A stretch of 64,000 nucleotides of DNA, from the NCBI RefSeq assembly GCF_907164915.1, contig NC_061867.1, forward strand, positions 35,275,751 to 35,339,750, given 5' to 3'. A program made the position numbers and the translations under genes. Of this stretch, positions 54,593 to 64,000 are shown in pieces (position 1 is the stretch's first letter; every line of letters begins with the position of its first letter). The notes below the pieces were generated by a model. The model was not told the DNA's origin, made no database searches, and was given only the letters and a program-made list of their open reading frames with translations. This DNA is from Impatiens glandulifera. Taxonomy: Eukaryota; Streptophyta; Magnoliopsida; Ericales; Balsaminaceae.

Positions 54593-56970
54593 GAGGAGGA
54601 TGAAACCGGAATACTGTCTACTCAACGACATTGTTGCAAAATTTCTTCGCGCTAAGGTGGGGTGCTTCGATGCGTACACACCTGACCAATTTGAAATAAT
54701 GGTGGCCATCACCAAAAGAATGTCTATCAACTGGTCCTTGGTTCTATTCACAACCTTGGTTACCACGGTGACACTCCCAAAGAAGTAGCATTCTGAATTT
54801 ACCGTGCAGATTAGCAGGCTGTTCGAGCATTTCAAGGTAAATAGAAGGAAGGGAGTGAACGTCCGTCCTAACGTCGAACAGTAAGTAAAAACATTCTTAG
54901 GATGAAAGGGGTGCAAGACTCCAACCTTGACTCTTCTGCACAACAGTCGAGCGGACAGTCGACTACCTTCTTTAAGCGATCAACACCAAGGAAGAGAAGA
55001 AGGCATGTGGTTGAGGAATCTACTAACAGCTCCAGTAGCTGAACCTTTTTCTCAACAAAAGAGTCAACCGAGACTGCTTTTGAGGCAAAGAGGGCAAGGC
55101 TGGAGGACTCAACAACAACATAGTCAGCCGTCTCTGATGTTGTGATGGAAGTAAATCCCACCGTAGTCAATGTCTCAACTCCTGAAGTAACCTTGAGGCG
55201 GAGGAAATTCCTGAGGTAACCCCTGAACTAGTTATAGCTGAAGCGTCTGCTAAAGGCTTTGTTGAAGCATCAGCTGCTGTGTCAGCTGATAGTCTTGTTG
55301 AAAGACCAGCGGCAGAGTCAGCCGATAAGCGTGCTGAAAGACCAACAACAACTCCAGTAACATTTGCTCCTTTAACAACTGTCTTCTTAGCAGTTACCAA
55401 AACAGCAGCTCCAACTGCCAAAGGTATCATTATAAACGAACATGTTCAAACCGTTGCACGACCTGCTGAAGTTGCATGCAAAGGAAAATAGATTGCGGTC
55501 TTTCAACATAAGGCTCCCTCCCTAGAACAACTCACCATAGATCTAATTATGGAGGAGGTTGAGGAGAAACCGAAGGAGAGGCTGAGTCTCTTCGACAACT
55601 AGAGCAATAAGTGGCTTCACAGAAGGTTCTCTAAATTCCTATCAAGTGCGGATACTAACCTGAAGATTAAAGCCTTGATAGTTCAAGAGAACTATATCCT
55701 GAAGTGGACCTGCACTAAAAATATACAAGAGGCTCTCAGAAGAAGATAGTTAGTTGAAGTTAATGCTAGAGGAGATACCCTGTACACAATCCTTTAACAA
55801 AGAATGGACAACTACAAGCCATTGGAGAAGATCGCTTGACTGAATGCCAGGGTTAATGAAAAGCTGCAACAAACCCTATTTTCATTCAAATCGAGAGCCA
55901 CAACAATCTTACATGGCACTGGGTCCTCCAGGGATGCTGAGCTACAATGGGCTCCAACCAATGTATTCTATGCTTCTCCTCTGTAGAATATGCCCGACTT
56001 AACTCATCCACCAAAGTCAGCTTCTATGAATGCAGTGCCAATCAGCTCCGCTGCCGAGCAACAACTCTCCTTAGCTGCAGAATAACACACCTCTCCCGCT
56101 GCCGAGCAACAAATTCTTCCAACTGAGCAACAATCTTCCCCGACTGCTTCTAATCATTATGCGGCAACAACTGAAATATTCGAAGACGACTTTGTAGAGT
56201 TTGAGTAGTTCAATGTTACATCTCCAGCACTAAATTAGGTGCCTTCTCCACAATCATCTCCATATTCAAGAGGACATGTTTTAGTTGCTGGCATGGAAGT
56301 AGCTATTGTGGGAAGTGAAAAGGAAATTCCTCTACAGATGATATTAGTCGTCTCCCCTCATTATCATTCTCCTCCTCATTCGGTAGAGGAGTCATCTTTA
56401 GGAACGACGGATCTCCGCGACTTTATCCAGGACTCCTTTGCTCCCCTTCAATAGAGAGCATTGCCAATATCCTTGGAGAAATCGAATCTCTAAAGGAGCA
56501 GGCATTACCTACCTCGACAACATCGACCTCGACAACATCCGCTCAAGATAAAATCCATAGCCAGGTCACGAAGAGTAGCATTGATGTTACTATAATTAAA
56601 GAATCCATGAGCAAGCTCAAAAGTGTTTTGAACAATACCATCGGCGGTTACAACAGGGAACTCTCAGCGAAGATCAATACTATTGGAATGTAAATTACCG
56701 AAGTAACGAATTTTCTCAAAAAAACAGGAGACAATCGATCAGGAGATGCAGATGTCAAAAAGGGGGAAATTAGTTGAGGGAGAAGAGCAGTGAGGGGGAA
56801 ACTAGGAAGAGGAAGGGGATATTAGATAGCAAGGAAGGTAGCAAGGTAAGAAAGCCAGCTGAAGACTCAAGCAAGCTACAAGGGGAAAATACTTATATTT
56901 ATCATTGTCACACTTACTTATATTTATATAAATTTATCTTTAGATCTCTGCTCTTACAACTTAATTTTAG
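54593..56970 (+). pseudogene. LTR-B accessory ORF (long low-complexity protein), many stops
   Basis: Starts near 54600 with a folded-looking N-terminal part (KPEYCLLNDIVAKFLRAKVG, FDAYTPDQFEIMVAITKRM, INWSLVLFTTLV). Then comes long Ser/Thr/Ala/Val/Pro-rich sequence with repeats (55230-55440, ADSLVERPAAESADKRAERP) and (56040-56160, SSAAEQQLS/SPAAEQQI). The end (56440-56700) is helical: SIANILGEIESLKEQ, SKLKSVLNNTIGG. The N-terminal pattern is one I associate with the uncharacterised long ORF of asterid copia-type elements with long LTRs. Many stops and frame changes are present. It corresponds in position to the ORFs at 5593-7235 of LTR-A. Confidence 0.5.
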
Positions 56971-56991
56971 CATCATCAAAAAGGGGGAAAT
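56756..56991 (+). other. Multiple polypurine tracts before the LTR-B 3' LTR
   Basis: CAAAAAGGGGGAAATT occurs at 56755-56770 and again as CAAAAAGGGGGAAATTG at 56977-56992, adjacent to the LTR. GTGAGGGGGAAAC lies near 56792. Repeated polypurine tracts are a trait reported for Sireviruses. Confidence 0.6.
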
Positions 56992-57192
56992 TGTTAGATT
57001 AAGTTAAAGAATGAAAATGGAGAAATTATTAATTTAAGATTAAAAGGGGAAATCGCTAATTAAGTTGAATTATGAAAAACATTTTAATTAATTAAAATGA
57101 ACTCAAGATAATTAAAATCAATACGACATAGTTTTGATAATATTTTGATATATGAATAAAACTAAGTTCGATAAATGTTTTAATGCGCAAGT

Positions 57193-57570
57193 AAATTTAA
57201 AGAAGCGCTGGCAGCAGAGTTGACATCAGCAGAGCTGGAGAAGTGTTAACAATAGAGTTGACATCAACAGAGCTGAAGAAGCGCTACCAGATGAGTTGCC
57301 ATCAGCAGAGCTGAAGAAGCGCTGACAACAGAGTTGACATCAGTAGAGCTGAAGATGTGTTATCAACAGACTCACACTAGTAGTTGAGTAGCCCAACAAC
57401 ACAGTTGCGCTAACAGTTGAGTAGCCCAACAACAGTGTTGCACCAACAATAGTGTTGTGCCCACAACTGTGTTACGCCAATAGTTGTGTTACGCCAACAG
57501 TTGTGTTGCGCCAACAACTAAGTTGTCAATAGTAGTGTTGCAACAACAGATGTGTTGCGCAAACAGCTAA
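57193..57570. repeat. Two minisatellites in LTR-B
   Basis: 57193-57360 holds four copies of about 39-43 bp (AAGAAGCGCTGACAACAGAG, TTGACATCAGCAGAGCTG). 57395-57570 holds about ten copies of a 17-18 bp unit such as ACGCCAACAGTTGTGTT, in which CAACA and TGTTG arms face each other, so this array too is made of short palindromes. Confidence 0.8.
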
Positions 57571-57800
57571 ATACGCTATAAGCATGGTAGCTTATCAGCA
57601 GAGCTGATCATCATCAGAACTCAATATCAGCCAAGTTCCACGTTAGCTAAATACGACAAAACGTACTATATTCTATTCACCTGCACACTACCACGTACAA
57701 ACGAATATTCCATTCGCCTACGCACTACACTATACGAACGTATATGCCATTCGCCCGTGCACTACCCCATACGCCAGGCGTACGACGAATGTACTGCTGC

Positions 57801-57850
57801 CACGTGTCAACAAAATAGATTCGACCGTTTCCACACAAAAAATATAAAAA
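57801..57850 (+). promoter_or_regulatory. LTR-B promoter: CACGTG plus TATAAAAA
   Basis: CACGTG (57801-57806), AGATTCGACCGTT, TATAAAAA (57843-57850) and then AAGGACAACG. The same order occurs in LTR-A at 4756-4820. Confidence 0.65.
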
Positions 57851-58373
57851 GGCATCAAAGGACAACGAAGAATTCTCTTGTTCTTTTTCGGCTCTTTTCT
57901 GGTTCTTCGCTAAGGCTTTTGAAAATTACTAAGTTAAGCATACACGAGAAGATATATTTTGAGCGATAATCTTTTGTATCATTCGATAGTAATTTCATGG
58001 TTGTAAGTTGAACAGAACGTTGTTTGTTCAACAATAGAGTGTGATAGCTAGAGTTTGTGTAGAGGCTATACAAATCAAAGTCTTTTAGTGGAATCATTCT
58101 AGAAATAGAAGAAATGGTGATGTATGATTTTTATCTCCAAACATCCATAAAATCTTGTGTTGTTTGTTTACTATTTCATTCACCGTTATATCTGTCACTT
58201 CAAATCCCGCAAACATTTTCCGCACTTGAAACCGTTCAAGAGCTTGCTATGATTTGTTAAAGAATATAAATAGATATTCAGTCTTTAACATGATTAAAAT
58301 TGCATTTAAAATAGAAAATAGCACAACAGTATTCAACCCCTCTTCCACTGTTGTATTCGATCCTAACAGAATT

Positions 58374-59000
58374 TTTGCTGAAAACAAGCTTAATAACTCA
58401 TCGAAACTTTACGAATTTTTGCCGGAAACAAGCTCCGTATCTCGCAAAAATGGTACGCTTTTGTGAACTAACATTGTTCTATTTTGTTAATATTTAAGAA
58501 ACAAACAACGACGTCACGATATCTAACAATAACATCAACGATAACGAAGGAAAGTAACATATTTTATTAATCGTTACACAAGAGAGAGTTTTACATCCGA
58601 ATACACTACCATTTGAACTACATCCCCTTTTGTTATATTTATTATAATTAATAATTTTAAAATAACAATAGAGAAATATAATAATTTAGTTTTATTATTT
58701 ATTTTATAAGGTTCTCATTATAATTCAAAAATTATTAACTTTATTTAAAAATAATAATAACATAAATAATCATATTTTTTAGATAATATTGTTTAATTTT
58801 GAATAATAAAGAACAAGACCTGCACAGCTAAGTGCTACATAAATTTGAAAAAATCAACTTTTGTTTTTCAAAGCGGTAGCTTCTAGAATGCAAGCTTATC
58901 TATCTTTTACTTTTTTTATTTTAATTCACCTATTCAATTATAAGTTCCGAAAGGAAGAAACCTGTCGCAAATGAGAAATAAAGTCGACAGTAGATGCAAA
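58374..59000. other. Spacer between LTR-B and the CACTA array
   Basis: AT-rich with no gene. I searched for a CACTA-type terminus: CACTACCATTT occurs near 58605 but without a convincing inverted partner in the window. Confidence 0.4.
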
Positions 59001-59022
59001 ACTTTCAGTATTTAGATACAAT

Positions 59023-59660
59023 GCCGAAAGATGTAGTGTATATCTTTCGGTTTTGATCCCTTTCAAAACATTTTCAGAAAAACGGCTAAGTATAAAATTT
59101 TCTTTAAGGTCTATACCGAAAGATATAATGTATATCTTTCGGTTTTGATCCCTTCCAAAACATTTTCAGAAAAATGGCTAAGTATATGATTTTTTAAGGT
59201 TTATACCGAAAGATATAGTGTATATCTTTCGGTTTTGATCCCTTCCAAAACATTTTCAGAAAAACGGCCAAGTATAAGATTTTATTTAAGGCCTATACCG
59301 AAAGATATAGTGTATATCTTTCGGCTTTGATCCCTTCCAAAACATTTTCAGAAAAACGGCTAAATATAAGATTTTCTTTAAGGTTTATACCGAAAGATAT
59401 AGTGTATATCTTTCGGTTTTGATCCCATCCAAAATATTTTCAGAAAAACGGCTAAATATAAGATTTTCTTTAAGTTTCAAATCGAAAGATATAGTGTATA
59501 TCTTTTGGCTTTGATCCCTTCCAAAACATTTTCAGAAAAACAGCCAAGTATAAGATTTTATTTAAGGCCTATACCGAAAGATATAGTGTATATCTTTCGG
59601 CTTTGATCCCTTCCAAAACATTTTCAGAAAAACGGCTAAATTACATAGTTTTTGGGTTTT
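59023..59660. repeat. 92-bp tandem array with palindrome CCGAAAGATATA-gtg-TATATCTTTCGG
   Basis: Seven units start at 59023, 59115, 59205, 59298, 59390, 59482 and 59573. Each has a 12-bp perfect inverted repeat around 3 bp, followed by TTTTGATCCCTTCCAAAACA and TTTTCAGAAAAACGGC. Such subterminal arrays bind the element-encoded protein (TNPA type) in En/Spm elements; here that role is inferred from position. Confidence 0.85.
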
Positions 59661-60860
59661 AAAGGCGAAAGCCGAAAGATGTACATATATCTTTCGGTTT
59701 TGAAGGGTAGAACCGAAAGATTTATATAAATTTTTCGGTTTTACCCAATTTTTAGCACTTTGTTTACAGATATATATATATATCTTTCGGTTTTGGTTAC
59801 TCTTCACAAATTTCTCCACCCTTTTCCAATTGGTGTTTTGGTTTCTAAATACATGAATCTTGTTTAATTGTCCAAGCATATCAATTGTACGTGATTAAAT
59901 ATTCCAAGTAGATGGATTGTGATTGAATTAGTTACAAGTATAATTAAGATTTGTGTTTGAGTATATAAAATGTATACAAGCTTTGCGTTTGATCATTATA
60001 TACTTAGAATGAGTGAATATGTTTTATATTTGTATGTGTAAGGATTTGTGTTTGATTTATATGTATAGAATTGTGTTTAGGTTTTAAGGATAAAATATAA
60101 CAATGATTAAATCAAGTGAAACTAATAATAATTAAAAGGTCAAATACCGAAAGATATAGGGGAAATCTTTCGGGTTTGAAGGGTAAAACCGAAAGATTTA
60201 TATAAATCTTTCGGCTTTGCTCAATTTCCAGAACTTTGTTTTTTTGTTATTTAAGGCCAAAACCGAAAGATATATGGTAAACCTTTTGGTTTTGGTGACT
60301 CTTAACTAATTTATTTCCCTTTAGAATTGGTATTTTGGTTTCTAAGTACATGAATATTATTTAATTGTACAAGAATATATGGATTGTCATTCAATATTCA
60401 AATTAGAGGGATTGTGATTAAAGTTACAAATATAGGATTGTGTTTGATTATAGTATGATGTATAAGGTTTGAGTTTGATTATGAATGAGTAAATATGTTT
60501 TATATTTGTACGTGTAGGGATTTGTGTTTATTTTTAATGTAGGATTGTGTTTAGGTTTGAAGGATAAAATATAATAATGGTTAAATCAAATGAAAATAAT
60601 AAATTGTAAAAATTCAAATACCGAAAGATATAGGACAAATCTTTCGGTTTTGAAGGTTAAAACCGAAAGATTTAGATGAATCTTTCGGCTTTTCTCTATT
60701 TCCAGCACTTTGTTTTTTTGTTTATTTAAGGCCAAAAATGAAAGATTTAGGCATATCTTTCGGTTTTGCCACAGCCAAAGCCGAAAGATTTAGATAAAAT
60801 TGTCGCCCAACAAATTTGTAGCAATCCAGAAAGATTTAGGAATATCTTTCGGAATTGCTT
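59661..60860. repeat. Dispersed CCGAAAGAT/ATCTTTCGG pairs and a duplicated 430-480-bp block
   Basis: Further inverted pairs occur near 59674, 59711, 60146, 60188, 60263, 60621, 60660, 60735 and 60780. The stretch 59810-60240 is repeated as 60300-60700 (GGTTTCTAA.TACATGAAT, GTGATTAAA, TATGTTTTATATTTGTA(T/C)GTG, GAAAGATATAGG). Confidence 0.7.
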
Positions 60861-61609
60861 CTTTATATCTTAAATCGGGTAGAAACTCTTTCCTTCTCTC
60901 TCTGTCTCTCTGCCGAAACCCTCCGACGCCGCCCTCCTTCTTTACATTGCGAATTTGCCGCCGCTGCTGTCTCTCCGATGCCGCCTTTCTTTCTCCGACG
61001 CCGCCTCTCTCTCTCTCCAACGCCGCCGCTCTCTTTTCGCCGATCCAGTTCAAAGGTAGATCTGTTCACAAGTAGATCATTCTTTTATTTCTTTTCTTTC
61101 TTTTGTTTCTTTTCTTAGCCCTAGGATCTTCTTCATGTTTATTCTTTGTAGATTTCATTCATTAGAAACTCGATTTTGACTTAGAATATGGACTATCAAC
61201 TGCCATAGTTTTGATTGATCCTGTGTAGAAAGCAAGTTCATGTATAATTCTTGGTAGATTTTCATTAGAATAACGAGTTATGGTAATGTTAATCACTTAT
61301 TGTTCCTTATTTTTAGGTAGAGAATAATTTCTAGTAAGATTTGACTTAAAATATGGACTGTCAACTGCTAGTTTCTCTGTAGAAAACAAGTTAGATTTCA
61401 TTCATTAGAAACTCGTTTTTTGTAGTAACTACTGTGAAATCAGCTAGGGAGGTGATTGATGTATTGAATGTTGAGGGTTCTAAAATCGATATTATTCTAT
61501 TAAAGAGAGAACAATAAATTCACAGGTAATTATTTCAGTTTCGTTTACAACAATTCTAAAAGCAATGTGATTTGGATGTCTAATGAATATATTAATTTAT
61601 AATTAGATG

Positions 61610-62250
61610 CCTCTTGAACATAAAACACTTGTCACATCCTATAGATGTCGAAGGAGTAGTTCATTATCTAGAAGCCCCTTTCACTTTGTCCTCTGAGAAT
61701 AAACGTCTTTGTAAATTTTTGAAGGATCTTAAGTTGTCTGATGGCTTTTGCTCAAACATTGGAGGTTGTGTAAATTTGCAAGAGAAGAAGATTACGGGAT
61801 TGAAGAGTCATGATTGTCACATTTTAATAGAATACCATATTCCTCTAACAACCCGTGGATTGCTTCCAGATGATGTGTATGATGATATAGTAAATTTGTC
61901 TCGGTTCTTTCATTTGTTGTGTTCTAAAGTGTTGAGTGAATCCGACCTAGAACAATTCTACTTGGATATTGTGACGACACTGTGCAAATTGGAAATGATT
62001 TTTCCACCGTCGTTGTTTGACATCATGATGCATCTCCCAATACACTTGTCACTTGAGGCTATACTTGGGGTCCTGTCCAGTTTCGATGGATGTATCTGAT
62101 AGAACAATACATGGGCACAATGAAAAGATATTTGCGGAATAAAAATCACCCAGAAGGCTCAATAAACGAGACATATCTTGTGAATGAAAGTATTCATTCA
62201 TCTATGTGCCAAATACATGGAAGAAGCTCCTGAATCAAGTTCAATCACGG
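61610..62250 (+). pseudogene. CACTA TNP2-type ORF, DUF4218 segment
   Basis: The frame at 61614-62099 reads CKFLKDLKLSDGFCSNIGGC, LKSHDCHILIEYHIPLTTRG, SRFFHLLCSKVLSESDLEQF and CKLEMIFPPSLFDIMMHLPI. This is the core of DUF4218 in plant En/Spm transposase genes, where it follows the catalytic Transposase_21 region. Near 62065 the frame shifts, and the adjacent frame carries the rest (GPVQFRWMYLIEQYMG, MKRYLRNKNHPEGSINETY), ending in TGA near 62230. An intron acceptor (TTATAATTAG) precedes the segment. The upstream transposase exons are missing. Confidence 0.8.
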
Positions 62251-62449
62251 GTCTCTCAGTATTTTCATCGTTGGAAGAACTATCCAACGACACAATATAT
62301 AACTTGGTTGCGATCGAGATATGGCTCATTCATACATATTGAAAAATTTCCCTAAAGCAGAACCATTTTACATGTATGATTTCATATTGCTTTGTTAGTA
62401 CAAATTATTAACATTAAAGATATGATTTTAGAATTTAATATTGTGAACA

Positions 62450-63115
62450 CGCGTGCATCGAGTATGTGCAGGATTGCAATAACATGGAGTCCCGTGGAGA
62501 AATTCCCCCAACGTATGCTAGATATTTTAAGCATAGAGTGAGTAGATAACAGAACCATGGATAGATCTGATAACTTTAACTTGATTCTACATTTTACGAA
62601 TAATTTAACATGAGTCTTAATTTACGTATATAGGTCGCCCAATTAACAGACGATAGCGATATATCAAGAGACCTTAAGATCTTAAGCTCCGGTCCAACTA
62701 TGTACTCATTTAGTTTTGTTTAGTGTAAAATAAACGGATACAAATTCTGTACAGAAAAACACGACGAAGGTCTAACCACTCAAAACAGTGGAGTTGTTGT
62801 TGTAGGCAACAATGGATCAGATACTCTATCATACTACGGAGTTTTAACGGACATAATCCAAGTACAATACTATTCTCACAAACGGGTTGTCCTCTTCAAG
62901 TGTCAGTGGTTTGATGCACATTCTGGGGAACGTGGAGTGAAAGTGGATAAATATGGCTTCGAAAGTATAAACGTTAACTGCCTTTTAAAAACCCAAATGC
63001 ATGAACCTTATATTTTGGTGAGTCAAGCAAAACAAGTATTCTACGCCCCTAATATGGCATCACGACCCAAATGGAAGATTGTGACAAAAATAAATCCACG
63101 TTTTACAAATATCTA
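62450..63115 (+). pseudogene. CACTA TNP2-type ORF, DUF4216 segment
   Basis: Likely exons are: to about 62537 (IEYVQDCNNMESRGEIPPTY, then ARYFKHR|), and from 62633 (VAQLTDDSDISRDLKILSSG, PTMYSFSFV). A TAG at about 62721 is followed by CKINGYKFCTEKHDEGLTTQ and NSGVVVVGNNGS. The DUF4216 core is then YYGVLTDIIQVQY, KRVVLFKCQWFDAHSGERG and VKVDKYGFESINVNCLLKTQ, with EPYILVSQAKQVFYAPN near the end. The frame closes with TAG near 63115. One in-frame stop is visible; otherwise the region is well preserved. Confidence 0.8.
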
Positions 63116-63209
63116 GTTAAAAATAGATTAGTGTTTTACCTTAAACTTCACATCATATTAATTTCATACTAATAAATATTCTCGTTCTATATTTGTTAAC
63201 AGGTACGTA

Positions 63210-64000
63210 TAATGCCGCCAATAAAACTCTTCAAGACATTCAAGAGGTTGATTTCACAGGTAGGCGACCTTACGACCCGAGGGGGATCTTCAGGGAGCCG
63301 GGGAGAGCATTCAGGGGAGCCAATAGTGGGTCCAGTGTTAAATCCTGTCCTAATATCTTCTTTCATACCAAACCAGCCACAAGAGTAGGATGATGCTAAT
63401 TATTTCTTTGAGAGTATGTTTGCGAGGGTAGAGCGGGATCAGGAGGATGAGGAGGCTGAGCATGAGTAGGAGCATCATGAGGATGACGAGTCCACTCCGG
63501 ACACTACTGGTACCGGTAATTATTATAAATATTTATTGTTTATTTTTTATAATGTTTTTGACCTGATAATATTAATTATTTGTTTTTTTACAAGTTCTTC
63601 CTCCACGCGTAGAAGAGGTCGGAATAAGAATATTGAGCTTTCTAAAAGGGCTTAAGGATCTAAAGTGCAACTCACTTTAAGAGACATGGATGGGAGGCCA
63701 GAAGGTGATGCGAGGCGTATGTGGTCTCGGCATGTGGGGTCGATGGTGCGGGACCCTCAACTCATCTCGCATCGCCAATTAAAGTGGAGAGCTTTGAGTA
63801 CCGACCAACTCGATTCACTGTGGCGTGCTATGACGGTAAAAAAGTGAACCTTAATTAATATTCAAATGAAGTTTTATAACATTTGGTGATTTTATATTTC
63901 AGGATCCATTTGAGAATACAGATATGTCTATAGATACGTTCAGAGAGGTCGGGATTGCACACGTCAAACAAATATGGGATAGGTGGCGCTCCGATTTGAG
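63210..64000 (+). pseudogene. CACTA second ORF, Transposase_24-like (partial, continues past the window)
   Basis: Starts MPPIKLFKTFKRLISQVGDL at 63210, then a Gly/Ser and acidic linker with TAG stops (63388, 63466). After an intron (GGTAATTATT ... TTACAAG) an exon encodes STRRRGRNKNIELSKRA-stop and GSKVQLTLRDMDGRPEGDAR. It continues RRMWSRHVGSMVRDPQLISH and LKWRALSTDQLDSLWRAM, ending at the donor GTAAAA (63834). The next exon begins after CAG at 63902 (DPFENTDMSIDTF). This pattern (basic RGR, GRP.GD, RDP, KW..I/L) is that of the plant transposase family Ptta/En/Spm. The three stops indicate decay. Confidence 0.7.

Larger units (their letters stand above)
54514..58368 (+). mobile_element. LTR-B retrotransposon, related to LTR-A, decayed
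   Basis: Both ends begin TGTTAGATTAAGTTAAAG. The 5' LTR is reduced to about 80 bp (54514-54592), while the 3' LTR is complete (56992-58368). Flanks are GAATA (54509-54513) and GAATT (58369-58373), 4 of 5 identical. The internal region carries only an accessory-type ORF, with no RT or integrase, so the copy is non-autonomous or deleted. Several G5 purine tracts lie before the 3' LTR. Confidence 0.75.
56992..58368 (+). repeat. LTR-B 3' LTR (1377 bp)
   Basis: TGTTAGATTAAG ... CGATCCTAACA. It contains two minisatellites, the promoter block and a U5-like 3' part that resembles LTR-A (GTAAGTTGAA(A/C)AGA, AACATCCATAAA, TTTC.GCACTTGAA.CGTTCAAGAG). Confidence 0.85.
59000..64000 (+). mobile_element. 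CACTA (En/Spm) transposon, 5' part, runs off the window
   Basis: The order is a palindromic repeat array (59023-60850), a CT-rich leader (60880-61060), introns, exons with DUF4218- and DUF4216-like sequence (61610-63115), and a second ORF with a Transposase_24-like segment (63210-64000). The last three domains occur in this order in plant CACTA elements. The Transposase_21 catalytic region expected before DUF4218 is absent, so this is an internally deleted element. The terminal repeats were not identified. Confidence 0.75.

Noticed and set aside
54557..55430. Minus-strand ORFs opposite the LTR-B internal region
   Set aside because: They overlap the recognisable plus-strand accessory ORF and lack any motif.
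58600..58620. CACTACCATTT as the CACTA element terminus
   Set aside because: No inverted partner is visible in the window and it is 400 bp from the subterminal array; the match is too short to support.

Overview
This window is nuclear DNA from a flowering plant, most likely a dicot. The evidence is spliced host genes with plant-specific products (an OEP16-2 plastid outer-envelope channel and a HOOKLESS1-like acetyltransferase), a plant tRNA-Asn(GUU) gene, a fragment of plastid DNA, and dense nests of plant transposable elements. The accessory ORFs of the long-LTR elements resemble ones known from asterid genomes, but the species cannot be fixed from the sequence. Base composition is AT-rich. 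Only about 4 kb belongs to ordinary genes.

Layout. (1) 1-15120 is a tandem array built from a 1.2-1.8 kb unit (here called X), a foldback sequence whose arms contain tRNA-like sequences, alternating with about 2 kb LTRs of one retrotransposon family (LTR-A). Every LTR-A sits at the same TACTA position of X, and an X-X junction without an LTR survives at 13910. One LTR is solo, one carries a 3' internal region, and one is disrupted by a 1.5 kb hAT element with an 8-bp duplication. X3 holds a 1.0 kb Mutator-type element with a 9-bp duplication. The LTRs contain arrays of short perfect or near-perfect palindromes of the form TTAGAC-n-GTCTAA. (2) 15121-24260 is decayed repeat DNA on the minus strand: a Ty3/gypsy gag, tandem repeats, and two LINE fragments. 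(3) 24420-24493 is an intact tRNA-Asn. (4) 25052-27562 is a terminal-inverted-repeat element with minisatellites and an exon similar to plant MULE-associated Ulp1 proteins. (5) 28129-29858 is the seven-exon OEP16-2 gene. (6) 31282-31507 is plastid DNA (trnfM/trnG). (7) 33709-39202 is a full-length but broken Ty1/copia element. (8) 41428-46982 is a nearly complete LINE inserted into one unit of a tandem SINE-like repeat. (9) 50465-52221 is the three-exon HLS1-like gene. (10) 52450-53133 is a hAT-type MITE. (11) 54514-58368 is a second long-LTR element (LTR-B) related to LTR-A. (12) 59000-64000 is the 5' part of a CACTA (En/Spm) element with a 92-bp palindromic array, DUF4218- and DUF4216-like exons and a Transposase_24-like ORF running off the window.

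The host genes appear independent of each other. The transposon genes are nearly all broken. The most unusual signal is that LTR-A, LTR-B and the CACTA element all carry tandem arrays of short palindromes next to or inside their promoter or terminal regions. LTR-A and LTR-B also share a promoter block (G-box, AGATTCGAC, TATA, AAGGACAACG) although their minisatellites are unrelated in sequence.
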